A DNA stretch of 64,000 nt, from positions 3,720,001-3,784,000 of the forward strand of contig OZ020249.1 of the NCBI GenBank assembly GCA_963971285.1, given 5' to 3'. The stretch is from Astropecten irregularis. Its lineage: Eukaryota; Echinodermata; Asteroidea; Paxillosida; Astropectinidae. The position numbers and the translations under genes are program-made. The notes under the pieces were generated by a model. That model was given only the letters and a program-made list of their open reading frames with translations, searched no databases and was not told the origin of the DNA. This document shows, piece by piece, positions 9,845 through 20,656 of the stretch. Position 1 is the stretch's first letter. Each line of letters opens with the position of its first letter.

Positions 9845-10455
9845 GCCGATTTCACTAATTTTTTTTGGATCATTGCTAAAGCCCAAATTTATCGTTAAAC
9901 AGAAAATTGCTACGCATAAGTAGCAATCGATTTTCCATTTAGCAATGGATTTGGGCTTTTGCGATGTTTAGGTGGACATGGCCTTATGGTGTGATGAGCA
10001 GGGTGGGTGTAAAGTGGGGAAGGGGGTGTTATCTTGTGGTATGATGGTCAGGCTTGGTGTATTGTTGAGCTAGTCTGTGGAAAGAATGATAAAATTGGGT
10101 ATGAATTGGGCTTAGGTGGTTTGGTCTGGGCATATTCTTGGTTGAGCTGGGATAAACTGGGTCACGCCTCTTTTTTAAAAGTCATGATAGTTTGACTAAA
10201 CTTTATCAAGCAAAACATGTTTTGCAGAGTACAGCCCAATCCATACTTCATGTGAACATTTCTTGTGAAACTGATGTAACAAATAGAAATTTGTACAGCA
10301 CATTTCAACATGTCCACATTTTCTACTGAGTATGTTTGTTTTGGCTTCAAATTCGCTTCGCTTCACAATTTATATATAAAATTTGAGCCAGTCTTGAGTC
10401 CTGAACACCATTGAAGTCAAGAATCTTTGGAACTGTTTTTGTTTCTACCAACTAG
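9845..10455. other. Intron between exons 10 and 11 with a decayed MITE
   Basis: Bases 9845-9982 resemble the outer MITE at 4867 (GCCGATTTCACTAA, then GCTAAAGCCCAAAT and its inverted copy ATTTGGGCTTTTGC). The remainder is TGGGTATG-rich or AT-rich with no recognised feature. Confidence 0.5.
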
Positions 10456-10617
10456 GCCAAAGAATGCCAGGGGAGATTGGAGAACAACGTACAGCTCCTG
10501 CAGCAGTTAGAGAAGGACATGCTGATCTTACAGAGCTGGATTACCGTGGTAGACAGGACGCTGAATGGACGACTGGCATCTCGCGTCTCTGCTCTGGATG
10601 CACCTAATGAATTTGAG
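10456..10617 (+). CDS. DMD: Dystrophin exon 11: spectrin repeat part
   Basis: Acceptor AACTAG ends at 10455 and donor GTATTA is at 10618; 54 codons. DMLILQSWITVVDRTL is the helix-A tryptophan motif. In phase with its neighbours. Confidence 0.85.
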
Positions 10618-10619
10618 GT

Positions 10620-10720
10620 ATTAATGGGAGAGACTGGTCGGGCCTGGCCACTGAAAAGCCTGAGCAGCTTTCAAGCCTGTAATCTTCCTCTTGTCAGCCC
10701 TAAACTTCTTTACTGTCAAG
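10620..10720. repeat. Dispersed repeat copy (CACTGAAAAGCCTGA)
   Basis: The sequence from GACTGGTCGGGCCTGGCC to CCTCTTGTCAGCCCT recurs at 48640-48725 in similar form. It starts at the exon 11 donor. Probably the end of an interspersed element. Confidence 0.5.
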
Positions 10721-10934
10721 ATTTTTAGATAAATAAAGCCCAGCTTCGCTTGTAAGTTGTCCTTAACAGCATTTGTGATTGGGTTTTTTGTCTGCTCAAC
10801 AGCAACTGTCACTCTCCTGAGGACGAAAAGAGCACACTGTTCGGAACGTGGAGATAATACCACCGGTTCTTCTCAGAACCACACACTCTCACAGAAGAGA
10901 TTACATGGTGTCTACCTTCTTCTTTTTTTAACAG

Positions 10935-11063
10935 CAACTGAAGTCCGAGTTCCAGACTAATGAGACGGTCTTATCCAACATTGATGTTCGAGCCAAAGCG
11001 CTGATGGAGCAAACCAGTAGCACGGCCAATCAGAGACTCCATCAGCAAGTAGAGATTCTACGG
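10935..11063 (+). CDS. DMD: Dystrophin exon 12: spectrin repeat part
   Basis: Acceptor TTAACAG ends at 10934 and donor GTGAGT is at 11064; 43 codons (QLKSEFQTNETVL onward). The exon is amphipathic and lacks a tryptophan. It is identified by frame, splice sites and position. Confidence 0.83.
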
Positions 11064-11319
11064 GTGAGTGAATAAGTCCAAACGTTTTGGAAAACTTTGG
11101 CCGTAATTAATCTTTGGCACAGATATGTTGAGAGGGAGGTAGTACTGGGACTGGGGTCAATTATACCAAACGCATTGTATTTCACAATCAATCGTATGAC
11201 TCAAGATGCATTTCAACCCTACATGGGATAGGCCCTTTATGATGGGTTATCCTTTTTAAATTGAGTTAAGGTCGATCATATTCATGAAATCAACCCCCAG
11301 GTACAGTATAGATCGAATT

Positions 11320-11560
11320 AGACCAAAGGCTAATTTCATTCATCTGCTTAATCACCAAAAAAAATGTTAAGCATGGAATTTCCTCCTTGCTAGAAACAGG
11401 ATTACCAACCAAAATTTGTTTACCGCTTTGGAATTTATTTTGATTATTGTTTTCTCGGAATATCATGGGGTTTTGGCTGGCAAATTGATTTTGTTTAGCA
11501 AGGCTTTAGCAAGCAAATTTTGGTGCTTAAGCAGCTCTTTGAAATTGGTTTCATGTCCCT
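11320..11560. mobile_element. Decayed MITE of the CCAATTTCAT family
   Basis: The left half (GGCTAATTTCATTCATCTGCTTAATC) and inverted right half (CTTAAGCAGCTCTTTGAAATTGG) correspond to the intact elements at 17024-17264 and 47375-47624. Confidence 0.55.
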
Positions 11561-11890
11561 GGAGGCATCCATAGCTGGGGGCCATCCTGTGCCTATTTCT
11601 TGTCAACCCACAACCTAATGACATGATACAACTGAAAGACAAACTATTGGTATGTATTTGTGTCATGGTTCCAAACTATCCAACTTCAACCTAAGGCTTG
11701 TTTGAATTTGTTTCTGTATGTACTGAAAGAATTCGACAGATTGGGCAAGAATTTTGTAAGCTTCATTAGGTTTAATGGGGTTTGATGGGTTATGAATGGA
11801 ATGTGATGGATACACCCTTAAGAGTTGGGGCAAGTGCTCACCAGATGATGTGAAATTGTCACTGTGACGTTTCTCTCTTGGTCCTGGCAG

Positions 11891-12064
11891 AAAAACATGG
11901 ACGAGCTTCAGCACAAGTTTCGCAAGTTCCAGAAGCCGTCGGACTTTGAGCCCAAGATGGCCCACGTCAAGGGCATCATGGACAATGTACAGGAAGGCAT
12001 TGGCGTCCTGGTGGTCAAGAACAGGGAACCAGAGGTCATCAAGACACAGCAGGATGCCTGCATG
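11891..12064 (+). CDS. DMD: Dystrophin exon 13: spectrin repeat part
   Basis: Acceptor TGGCAG ends at 11890 and donor GTAGGT is at 12065; 58 codons. The phenylalanines in LQHKFRKFQKPSDFEPKM recall the vertebrate segment just ahead of the VIKTGR motif. Leads directly into exon 14. Confidence 0.87.
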
Positions 12065-12384
12065 GTAGGTTCAGTCTGACTGGAAGCTTCGGATGATCTG
12101 AGAAGGAATTGTTCCAAACATCCTTTGAACTCACATCTTCTTGTTTGTGTGGTTGTGAGGAAGAACCTGTGGTATCTTTACCCTTGGTCTGTTAAGGATA
12201 CTCAGATACTTGTCGGAGGAATTCCTCGACTCTAAGATCGGGGTACTCTTAGAAGAGTCAGGGCTTCATTGAAGCGTAGCTGAAGTACAATGTATACATC
12301 TTGCTGATGTTCGTGACTTGAAGCTTCAGTTCTGCCAGACGTGTCTTTGACTGTTTAGAAATAATTCATGCTGCAAATTGTGCT

Positions 12385-12495
12385 CAGAGTTAGGAGGGCC
12401 TGACTTTTCAATCCATAAACATCCTTCTTTATATCTGAATCAGTCTCATTTGAGCCTTGTAGAGAGATCCAGCTAGGATTGAAACGTCAGGTTGT
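12385..12495. repeat. Dispersed repeat with GTTAGGAGGGCCTGAC end
   Basis: Starts GAGTTAGGAGGGCCTGACTT and ends AGGATTGAAACGTCAGG, resembling the ends of the element at 14733-15057. In the intron before exon 14; the rest of that intron is unremarkable. Confidence 0.55.
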
Positions 12496-12691
12496 CCAAA
12501 AGCAGTATTTGTTTCTGGTCATGAAACAAATATTCTGGTCTTGTGAACAGTTTGCAGCAGCTTATTACTTGTATCAATGGTAGACCTCAGTGGTCAAATG
12601 AATGCATTTCAGACACAAAAAAGTGCAATTGCTCTGAAGAATCATTCGACAAAAGTTAATAAGATGCGATCATCATATCTTCCTCATTCAG

Positions 12692-13024
12692 GGTTTTTAC
12701 AAGACGCTGAGCGAGATCAAACACGAGGTGGAGTATGTGATCAAGACCGGCCGCAGCATCGTTGAACGGCGCCAGCTGGACAACCCGGCCGAGCTGACCG
12801 AACGCCTGAACACCCTGAAGATGCAGTACAACCAGCTGGGCAAGCGGGTGACGGAAGGCCGGGACGAGCTGGAGAAGGCCCTGTCGCTGAGTCGCAAGTT
12901 CAAGAAGGAGCTGATGGCCCAGCGAGAGTGGGTGCAGCTGAAGGAAGCGGAGCTTTGCAAGAGGTGCGAGGATGACAAGCTGAGTGCTCCACACAGCTTG
13001 AACCAGGAGATTGAATGGTGCAAA
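12692..13024 (+). CDS. DMD: Dystrophin exon 14: strongly conserved repeat (vertebrate repeat 13-14 region)
   Basis: Acceptor TTCAG ends at 12691 and donor GTGAGT is at 13025; 111 codons. This is one of the clearest dystrophin matches: EVEYVIKTGRSIVERRQ, then NPAELTERLNTLK, YNQLG and LSRKFKKEL, in the same order and spacing as the vertebrate protein. Composition is GC-rich. Confidence 0.93.
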
Positions 13025-13319
13025 GTGAGTAACTTGCAAACACACAATCCTATATTGTAAGGCAAATTAAGAATTGGCCAAGGTGAATGAAAGTATGCGA
13101 CCCATTCCAACAAGACTGGACTAAGTCTTGAGAGTGAGGTTTCCAGTTTATGGCCTTTAAAGATGTATTGAATCACTTGTTTAACGAATTGAGGACTTAA
13201 TCCCTTGAAATGTAAATACATGGAAGAGCAGTAGATATGAAATACCTATAGTTTGAAAGCGGAAGACTTGACAAAAATTGATTTTGCGTACTTCACTGGC
13301 TAGCTTTTTGTGGAACCAG

Positions 13320-13621
13320 CCATCGATTTCACAAAGCCTTTCGATCGATTGTAACTTCAGTTACGAATGATAACCCACAATCTTACAATTTAATTGTAAG
13401 TAAGGCTGCAATGCATTATACAGGCCTGCAACTTTTCCTCGGATCAGCTGATTTCCTCTTTTTTTTTCACTTCACTCTCATACCAAGTGAAAAACACTGT
13501 ACAAAGTATGGTAAAGTTTGGAATTTCCCTCTTTTTTTGTGTGTTAAGTCCGACTTGCATGCCTGATTCATAAGTCCTACGATTGATAGTAAGTTACGTT
13601 GAGTGTAGTGAAACCGACCCC
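13320..13621. mobile_element. MITE, CGATTTCACAAAG family
   Basis: Left ATCGATTTCACAAAGCC, then GATCGATTGTAACTTCAGTT; right TACGATTGATAGTAAGTTAC, then GTGAAACCGACCCC. Same family as the shorter copy at 21257-21404. Confidence 0.65.
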
Positions 13622-13824
13622 TGGTTTTATTTCAAACTTTATCAATGAGACAATAGAGCCTGCTTAAATGCAGAAATGTAGTCACTCAATGATATGAGAG
13701 GAATATCGGGATATCCCAGGAAAAAAGTAATTGATTCTGCCATAACTGACACCCAAGTACTTGGAAAATATCTCCAGCAACATATCTATCACGCACTTGA
13801 CTGTGTTGGTTCCTGCACTTTCAG

Positions 13825-14007
13825 AAACTGGAACAAGACGTCAAGAAGCACCAGAGCAGCATGGTTGAGTGCAAGAGGCTTGCTGACAAGCTGATTGCTC
13901 TGGCGGAAGAAGGCAGCTTAGGAGCCATCAAGGAGGACTGTGAAGAAGTAGAGACAAGACTGGACAAGCTGTGCGGTCAGATCAAGGAGAGGAGTGTGCT
14001 TCTCAAG
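13825..14007 (+). CDS. DMD: Dystrophin exon 15: spectrin helices B-C (repeat-14 equivalent)
   Basis: Acceptor TTTCAG ends at 13824 and donor GTTAGA is at 14008; 61 codons. It starts KLEQDVKKHQSS, which matches the position of the vertebrate segment after AWGKA. The helix-C tryptophan position is occupied by Leu-Cys (LDKLCGQIKER). Confidence 0.87.
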
Positions 14008-14039
14008 GTTAGAGAATCACTTTCTACTCATGACCGATT

Positions 14040-14135
14040 ATTGAAGTCCAAACATCGGAAACATTTCCGGAATCTCCTTTTCGATCCCTGTTGAAACCAG
14101 CCCGGCAAGTTTTTGAACCGGATCGAAGGGACATA
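14040..14135. repeat. Dispersed repeat (CCTTTTCGATCC, then AACCGGATCGAAG)
   Basis: CTCCTTTTCGATCCCTGTTG to TTTTTGAACCGGATCGAAGG is partly self-complementary and recurs at 50547-50650, where the copy has TTTTCACACTAT before it. Confidence 0.5.
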
Positions 14136-14732
14136 ACATTAGGAGAAAAGCAAAAACAAGTTTGAAGTGAAAATAAAAATGTAAATACAGAGAGACCATT
14201 GGAGTACATGATAGCATCTGAAAAAAGGCTCAATGAACCAATCACGAGACAAAGGTTCCAAAGGTGAACCTAAAAACAATGCGTCTATAATAACGGTCAG
14301 CTTGAGTACGGGCAACTACTTGAGTAGTTGCCCGACTGACTCTGGGTACAGTTAAAACTCTTGCGTCCATACAGCATTTACTGTTTGCAATTAAAACAGA
14401 TCGGTTTTATTTTCGGTTTTAAGATGCCACGCAATGTGCCTTAACCACGTACCGCCTTCCAGCTATAAAATAAAGTGGATTGATCCGTGTGCTGAATATA
14501 AACAAGCGCGCCACAACAGGTGTTACGTAACCAGCTGCCAGGCTTTGCTACGCGTAAACAGGATGTCGGAAAGTTATTCTGTCCCAACAGCGTTTTAGGA
14601 GTAAACTTGATCGGTTTTAAGCGCTAAACCCTCCTCCTTAGCAGTTTTAACTTCAAGGTTTTTGCGGCGGATAAAGTCATAGACTGCTGCAAACTGCTCA
14701 TCAGCCAAAATGACCTGAAATATATAAAATGC

Positions 14733-15057
14733 TTAAAGTTAGGAGGGCCTGACGCATTTTGATCTTGCCCATCTTGATCTCCAATCCTCTAATTAACTCC
14801 TTTGTTAATCCCCCACCCCCAGCACCACTCCTTCTAACCCTTTTGTAGTATGTTACCTTTGATCTTGCCTACCTGACCCCACCCTTTGTTTGACCTATCT
14901 AACCCACCCTGACTCTCATACCACCCCTTCCCTTTGTCCATATCCTCTGATCCATTTTATGTATGCTTCCTTCACTTGCATGTTCGTGTAGTTTGTCATT
15001 CAGCCTTTGAGAAAGATCCTGCTAGGATCGAAACGCGTCAGGCCCTCCTAACTTTAA
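14733..15057. mobile_element. MITE with 22-bp perfect inverted ends (TTAAAGTTAGGAGGGCC)
   Basis: Bases 14733-14754 and 15036-15057 are perfect reverse complements. The interior is CA-rich and non-coding. An upstream word ACTGCTGCAAACTGCTCATC at about 14680 recurs at 17388 and 42590, marking another interspersed family. Confidence 0.8.
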
Positions 15058-15190
15058 GCAGTTTTAAATAAATATAAAACCGTTTTAGAGCATCCAGACA
15101 CAATGTGTTTAAAACCAATCTGGATAAAACGGTGATTTTAGCGAATTTAAAACGTCTCTACGTACCCTCTGTGGCTGGTTTTCTCCCTAG

Positions 15191-15334
15191 GACTACCTGG
15201 ATCAGATAGCCAAGTTCCGTCAGAGTCTCACTGAGGTCAAGCCCTGGCTAACTGAGGCCGAGAGAAGCTTAGACATCTCGGACAGACTCCCAAGAGAAGA
15301 TAAGATCGGCGAGGAGGAGGTGGCTAAATGTATG
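15191..15334 (+). CDS. DMD: Dystrophin exon 16: helix A of repeat-15 equivalent
   Basis: Acceptor CCTAG ends at 15190 and donor GTAAGT is at 15335; 48 codons. LTEVKPWLTEAERSLD aligns with the vertebrate ITKWIIQADTLLDE motif that opens repeat 15. Confidence 0.9.
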
Positions 15335-15371
15335 GTAAGTCGAAATAAATTGATATCACACATGTTTTGAA

Positions 15372-15760
15372 AATTGGGTCGGCTGAATAAGCCATTTGCG
15401 AGATAAATCTGAATAGTATCTGGTACACAGGCTTCTTTCATTGCATAGAAACACCCCAATTTGAATTTCCCAGACTAAAGACTCTGTTGCTATATCACAT
15501 GATTCGGGGCAAGCTTTTGCTTAGTTACATAACAGACGTCTTGCACCAATGCACTGTTCATAATGGATAAGAATGGCACAAAGAAACCAGTCCATTCCAG
15601 AGATGGGTATCACTATGCAAAAGCTTGCCCCGAATCACGTGATATATCAACAGTCTTTATTCTGGGAAATTCAAATTGGGGTGTTTATATGCAATGAAAG
15701 AAGTCTGCGTACCAGATACTATTCAGATTTAACTCGCAAATGGCTTATTGCAATATTGGT
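15372..15760. mobile_element. Fold-back element, about 150-bp arms
   Basis: The left arm 15372-15525 is repeated inverted at about 15608-15760 with a short spacer (for example GATTCGGGGCAAGCTTTTGC against GCAAAAGCTTGCCCCGAATC). It begins about 40 bases after the exon 16 donor. Confidence 0.85.
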
Positions 15761-16208
15761 TTTATCTTGTAGAAGTGTTTTGGTTAAATTTGTTCATTTT
15801 AGTGACATTGTTTTCATCACTGACATCTTTTTCAGACACACTTCACTTCATACTTCCAGTTTGGACACATGAATTTCACATTAAATTCATTTTGCACAAG
15901 CTGTCTGATTTTATACATCATGCCACTTTCTTTTGATTGTTTCTTTCAGACCAATTGATTTTATTTCTTTGACATCTGTTTCTTTTTGGACACTAATTTC
16001 ATTTTGATGTTCTCCATCACTGATGTCTTTTAAAAACCTATTATCACTTTTTATCTGTGTATTTATTTTTGTGCTTGTATTTTATCCTAATTTCTTTGTA
16101 TTTTTATTGTATTTTACTGTATTTTGTATCAATGTGAAATCATGTGCAATTCAGCCTGTTTGGCTGCAATGATGATTAAATAAAACACCATAATAATAAT
16201 AATTATTG

Positions 16209-16590
16209 CATTTTTGACACATTGGTTTCATTTTGGACACATTGGTTTCATTTTGGACACATTGGTTTCATTTCGGACACATTGGTTTCATTTTGAACAC
16301 ATTGGTTTCATTTCGGATACATTGGTTTCATTTCGGACACATTGGTTTCATTTCGGACACATTGGTTTCATTTTGAACACATTGGTTTCATTTCGGACAC
16401 ATTGGTTTCATTTTGAACACATTGGTTTCATTTCGGACACATTGGTTTCATTTCGGACACATTGGTTTCATTTCGGACACATTGGTTTCATTTCGGACAC
16501 ATTGGTTTTCCTTTTGGACACATTGGTTTCATTTCGGACACATTGGTTTCATTTCGGACACATTGGTTTTCCTTTTGGACACATTTAATT
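16209..16590. repeat. Minisatellite, 20-bp unit (ACATTGGTTTCATTTCGGAC)
   Basis: About 19 near-perfect tandem copies alternate CGGAC/TGGAC/TGAAC endings; degenerate copies continue to about 16770. Unit length 20 leaves open frames in three phases, which are not genes. In the intron before exon 17. Confidence 0.95.
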
Positions 16591-16813
16591 CTTTTCAGAC
16601 AAGCTGTTGTATATTTCGGACACACCAATGTTTTTTGGGCACTTTGATTTCTATTCGTTCACACCAGTTTCATTTCGGACATGCTGATTTTATTTTTATA
16701 CATGCCATTGTATTTGGGATACACCAATCGGACAGACTGAATTTTTTCGGACACATTAGTTTTATTTTGTACACGCTGATCGGATTTATTTCTTTCCCTT
16801 TTTCCTCGTTCAG

Positions 16814-16972
16814 AAACTGTTGGAGGAGGCGGAGGATCTGGCCGTCCGTGTCGAGGAGATCCGAGATCAGGCTCTGGAACTCTTCCGTCTGGGCGGAGAT
16901 TGTCGACGCTCGACGGAGCCTGACCTGATCAGCCTCAATCAGAGATGGGAGGATGTTTGCCAAAGAGCTAAG
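16814..16972 (+). CDS. DMD: Dystrophin exon 17: helices B-C of repeat-15 equivalent
   Basis: Acceptor GTTCAG ends at 16813 and donor GTATGA is at 16973; 53 codons. DLISLNQRWEDVCQRAK corresponds to the vertebrate repeat-15 end, which reads ISELNHRF before the linker. The next exon therefore starts exactly at the vertebrate repeat 15-16 linker. Confidence 0.9.
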
Positions 16973-17023
16973 GTATGAACTCGTACCTAGATGTCACAAT
17001 TCCTTCACTGATTCATATCTTCA

Positions 17024-17264
17024 GGGGCCAATTTCATAAAACTGTTAAGCACCAAAATTTGCTTAGCACAAAAATGTCTCGCCCAATAAAACAAACCACC
17101 ATTGAAAATTCCATTTGATATTCATGGTGAGCAAACAACAGCCAAAGAACAATCACAAGTGATACACAACACGTGGAAATTTGGTTGTTAACCCTAATTT
17201 TATTAAGACAGAAATGTCATGCTTAGCAAATTTTGATGCTGAACAGTTTTATGAAATTGGCCCC
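17024..17264. mobile_element. MITE with 23-bp perfect inverted ends (GGGGCCAATTTCATAAAACT)
   Basis: Bases 17024-17046 and 17242-17264 are exact reverse complements; the second layer AAGCACCAAAATTTGCTTAG is also inverted. 241 bp, non-coding. Related copies at 47375-47624 and 11320-11560. Confidence 0.85.
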
Positions 17265-17449
17265 AGAATACTAGAAGCCGTTTCCATTTTTCAAGTAATT
17301 TATACTTGGAAATGTCTTAAATGCTGATAAACAGATAATCCCCAATTTTTTTCAATAAGTCACTTTATTATTTTTGTACACAAGTAATAAACTGCTGCAA
17401 ACTGCTCATCGGCCAAAATAATGACCTGATATTTATAAAATCCAGGTTA

Positions 17450-17521
17450 AACCACTCATATCCCAAGGATCATTTATTAAGATACGTGCAGCATTAGCAA
17501 TGCTGCAACCTGAGAAACTGT
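17450..17521. repeat. Dispersed 80-bp repeat with GCAGCATTAGCAATGCTGC palindrome
   Basis: ACCACTCATATCCCAAGGATCATTT, split by short differences, leads to the perfect palindrome GCAGCATTAGCAATGCTGC. Copies at 21880-21955, 48100-48175 (inverted) and, decayed and inverted, 8024-8100. Confidence 0.65.
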
Positions 17522-17601
17522 ACAAGGGGGATCAGCCTTTTCCGACATGTTCAAATGGGTTTAAGAACGCCCTGAGATAAGTAATCCTGGTAATGGTCAT
17601 A

Positions 17602-18154
17602 AGGGCGCCCCCATTTAATTCTATGGTTCTCATTTCTTTTTCACCTTGAGGGAGGGTCGGTCGGTCGGAAAAAAAAAAAGTTCGGTAGAAACAAAAATCT
17701 GGCTGAATACACAAAAACCTAAAGAATATGATGAGAAATGTTCACTGTATTCACTGTAAACTCGTTTGAATATTTCTTTTTTATTATTTCTGTGATAGAA
17801 AGTAAAAGAAAATAAAACTTATCTTTGGTCAAATGACCTCTGGTAGGCGCATAAATTCTAAGTCCTCCAACACATCCTGCACCCAAGTTGGCCGAACGAT
17901 GGTTTTTTGCTTCAACTTAATTTGCACCATACAACTCACGAATGTTTTGACAGTGGACAGTGTGTGTTTAGTAAGTACAAAATGTAGGCATTATTGGCAA
18001 AATTTGTCTCCTGAAATTGTCGATTTTTTTTTTTATTTATATTTGTCATTCTGGACAGGGTCGGCAGCCCCAAAAAAGTGTTTTTTTCTTCGGTCGGAGC
18101 CAAAAATATGGGTCGGTCGGAAATGAGAACCATAGAGTTAAAAAGGGGCGCCCT
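17602..18154. mobile_element. MITE, 553 bp, about 35-bp inverted ends (AGGGCGCCCCCATT)
   Basis: The left end 17602-17636 is complementary to 18120-18154 with few changes (AGGGCGCC, then CTATGGTTCTCATTTC). The subterminal GGTCGGTCGGAAA word is in direct orientation at both sides. No transposase. Confidence 0.8.
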
Positions 18155-18159
18155 AATCT

Positions 18160-19122
18160 TGTCTCCTTTTGGGACATTTAAGGCAAAATTATTTCGAAAG
18201 GAGTTTTTCCACAGAAATATTCAATACACAAGTTTTAGATAAACCTGTGAAAGTTTCCGTCAAACGTTTCTTTGATGAAAATGTTGTTTTGTCCCTTTAA
18301 ATTGACATGGACAGTAGATCCTATCATGTAAGATGCATGTAATATGGTATATAAACCTGAATTCCGTCCAAGATAATAACAAATCCAGTTCAGTATAAAT
18401 GTATTGTGTCAGATTGGATGTAGCTGATGGAAGTGTATCCATAGAATGTGTTATCATTACAGGAATGTGTAAAATCATAAATCACTTGAGTTTCACCATG
18501 GAATGCTATCAAGTAAAAATACCGGATGGCTTTTCCCACTTTTGATACGGTTTCTGGCTTGTCCAGATGTGTCGCGGGCAAGGAGGGGAGTGTAAACACA
18601 GCGGACATGTAACGTCAGAGTGGAGTCTGATCTTGAACTGATGAATGGTCCCGGTAGAGCAGATGGAAATTAATGGCTTGTGTTTAATGCCTGAGGATTA
18701 GTTGCCCAAGACGAGCAGGGGAAAAAGAAATTGTTTCTCCTGAGGATTTATTCTAGATTCAATCCTTACTTCCTGACATTTTTTGTTTCACACCGACAAA
18801 TGTCATCTTTTTTTTTTCTTTGCTTAAAATTTTTTTTTTTTATTGTTTTGTTTAAATGGCTGTATGCGTTCTATGATGTTGCCTCTTGTTGATGTTTGTA
18901 AATTGATATGTGATTGTTTTTGTGTATTAAGATGTTTTTGACATATTATTCACTTGAGAAACATTTTGTTGTAAATTGGCCACACTGAGTGTGCTGTAAA
19001 TTTCTGTTGAAAAAAAAGTCAAGGAACTTCAGAGCTTTGAAAGACAGGTTTGGAAATTGACCAATCCCCCGGGCCTTGGAATTCCAGTCAGAGGTCATTG
19101 ATTGATGTCTGTTTGTTCACAG
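18160..19122. other. Intron sequence upstream of exon 18, nothing recognised
   Basis: AT-rich with several poly-T runs near 18805-18840. No gene or repeat ends seen. Confidence 0.5.
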
Positions 19123-20343
19123 GAGAAGCAGCTGGAGCAGAAGAGGATTGTCGCCGAGATGGAGGGTGAAGCAAGACGGCTGGCCGAGCAGGAGTTGGAG
19201 AGAGCACGAGCAGAAGAGGAGAAGATTCAGAGAGAAAGAGAGCGTTTGAGGGAAGAACAGTTGCAGGAAGAGCTCTTGAAGGAAGAACATTTGAAGGAGG
19301 AACGTTTGAGAGAAGAGCGTTTGAAGCAAGAGCGTTTGGAACAAGAACGTTTGCAGCAAGAACGTTTGGAGCAAGAACGCTTGGCGCAAGAACACTTGGA
19401 GCAAGAGCGCTTAAAGGAAGAACGTTTGAAGGAGGAACGTTTGGAGCAAGAACGTTTGGAGCAAGAACGTTTGGAGCAAGAGCGTTTGGAGCAAGAGCGC
19501 TTGAAGGAAGAGCGCTTGAAGGAAGAACGTCTACAGGAAGAGCGTCAGAAGGAGGAGCGATTGAGAGAAGAGCGATTGAAGGAAGAGCGCTTGAAAGAAG
19601 AACGTTTACAGGAAGAACGTCAGAAGGAGGAGCGATTGAGAGAAGAGCGCTTGAAGGAAGAACGTTTGCTGGAAGAACGTTTACAGGAAGAGCGTTTGAA
19701 GGAAGAGCGTTTGAATGAGGAGCGTTTGAGAGAAGAACGTTTGCAGGAAGAACGTTTGCAGGAAGAAATGCTGAGAGAACAAGAAAGACTGGAAGCAGAA
19801 AGAGAGAAGGAAAGATTGAAACAACAAGAGGAGGAACCAGAAGACATCGAACAGCCCATCGCGATGGAATCAGTAGATATTGTGGAGACATCTCCTGAAT
19901 TTGATGACACCGAGGACGCCGAGACATCTGCCCAGATCTCTGAGGACCTCGTCGACGAAGTCATGCAGTGTGAATCCATCGGTGACCTGGAGGAGCAGAC
20001 TGACCTGTCTTCCCTGCAGTGGGTCGTACCGTCAAGGTTAGCACCCCCGGAAGATATCGAGTCCTCGGACAAGACGGATTCCTTGATCAACGAGCAGTGC
20101 GAGCAGCAGCTTGTGGAGACGGAGGAATCAGGATTAAGTCTGGAGGAGGTGCTGGGCAGTATTGATAAGGAGATCGAAGACTCGGGCAAGATGGAACTTG
20201 AGGAGACAGAGAGGCATGTAGCGGACTTTCACATCATCTTAGAGCAGACCAATCAAGCTATCAGTATGTGTGACCATCGGCTGGTAGATGGCATGGACCT
20301 ACGGCCAGAGGACTTTGACCAGGAGGTTGAACTGACCATCCAG
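19123..20343 (+). CDS. DMD: Dystrophin exon 18: charged ER/K helix insertion, acidic linker and helix A of repeat-16 equivalent
   Basis: Acceptor CACAG ends at 19122 and donor GTAAGA is at 20344; 407 codons, phase 0 both ends, by far the largest exon. Exon residues 1-40 are a Glu/Arg-rich helix (EKQLEQKRIVAEMEG onward). Residues 42-220 are about 35 pentapeptides of the form L-x-E-E-R. Residues 221-236 are EREKERLKQQ-like. Residues 237-360 are acidic and probably disordered. The last 45 (HVADFHIILEQTNQ, then LRPEDFD) match helix A of vertebrate repeat 16 (SDIQKLLEPL, LKEEDFN). The insertion sits where vertebrates have a short linker. The frame joins perfectly to exons 17 and 19, so I see no reason to treat it as a separate gene. 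Confidence 0.9.
19246..19785 (+). repeat. Coding minisatellite, 15-bp unit, about 36 copies, inside exon 18
   Basis: Tandem 15-mers of the type TTGAAGGAAGAACGT encode LKEER, with variants LEQER, LQEER, LREER and QKEER. The unit is five codons, so copy number changes keep frame. A 75-bp higher-order block (five pentads, LKEER-LQEER-QKEER-LREER-LKEER) occurs twice in a row near 19512-19650. An open frame on the other strand is a by-product of the repeat. Confidence 0.95.
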
Positions 20344-20656
20344 GTAAGATGAATAAAAAATATCATTTTTGTATGGAAACGGGAAACTAGGGTATTGAAA
20401 CGTCTTAAAAATCTAACTTTATCTGCTGTGTATTCTAAATGATGATATTACCAAAATAAAAACTCTAGATTCTCCATTGGGATACGCATTGCTGCTGGGG
20501 CAGCAAATTCTACCTGGCATCAAATGTTGCTAAATGAAAATCAACTGAGTACCAGTCACAGGCAGTGTCCATTGCATTGAATTTTGGTTGGTTACAAACG
20601 ATTCCTTTTAAAGCTAAACTTTTCTGTAATTCGGGAACTCATTTTTGTGCTGTCTG

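Noticed and set aside
16214-16928. Open frames of 124-171 codons with HWFHFGHIGF repeats
   Set aside because: Translation of a 20-bp minisatellite in the intron before exon 17; not a protein.
19088-19927. 279-codon antisense open frame rich in Asn-Val-Leu-Pro/Ala
   Set aside because: It is the mirror of the in-frame 15-bp repeat of dystrophin exon 18; no domain, no start context, and the sense frame is supported by splicing and homology.
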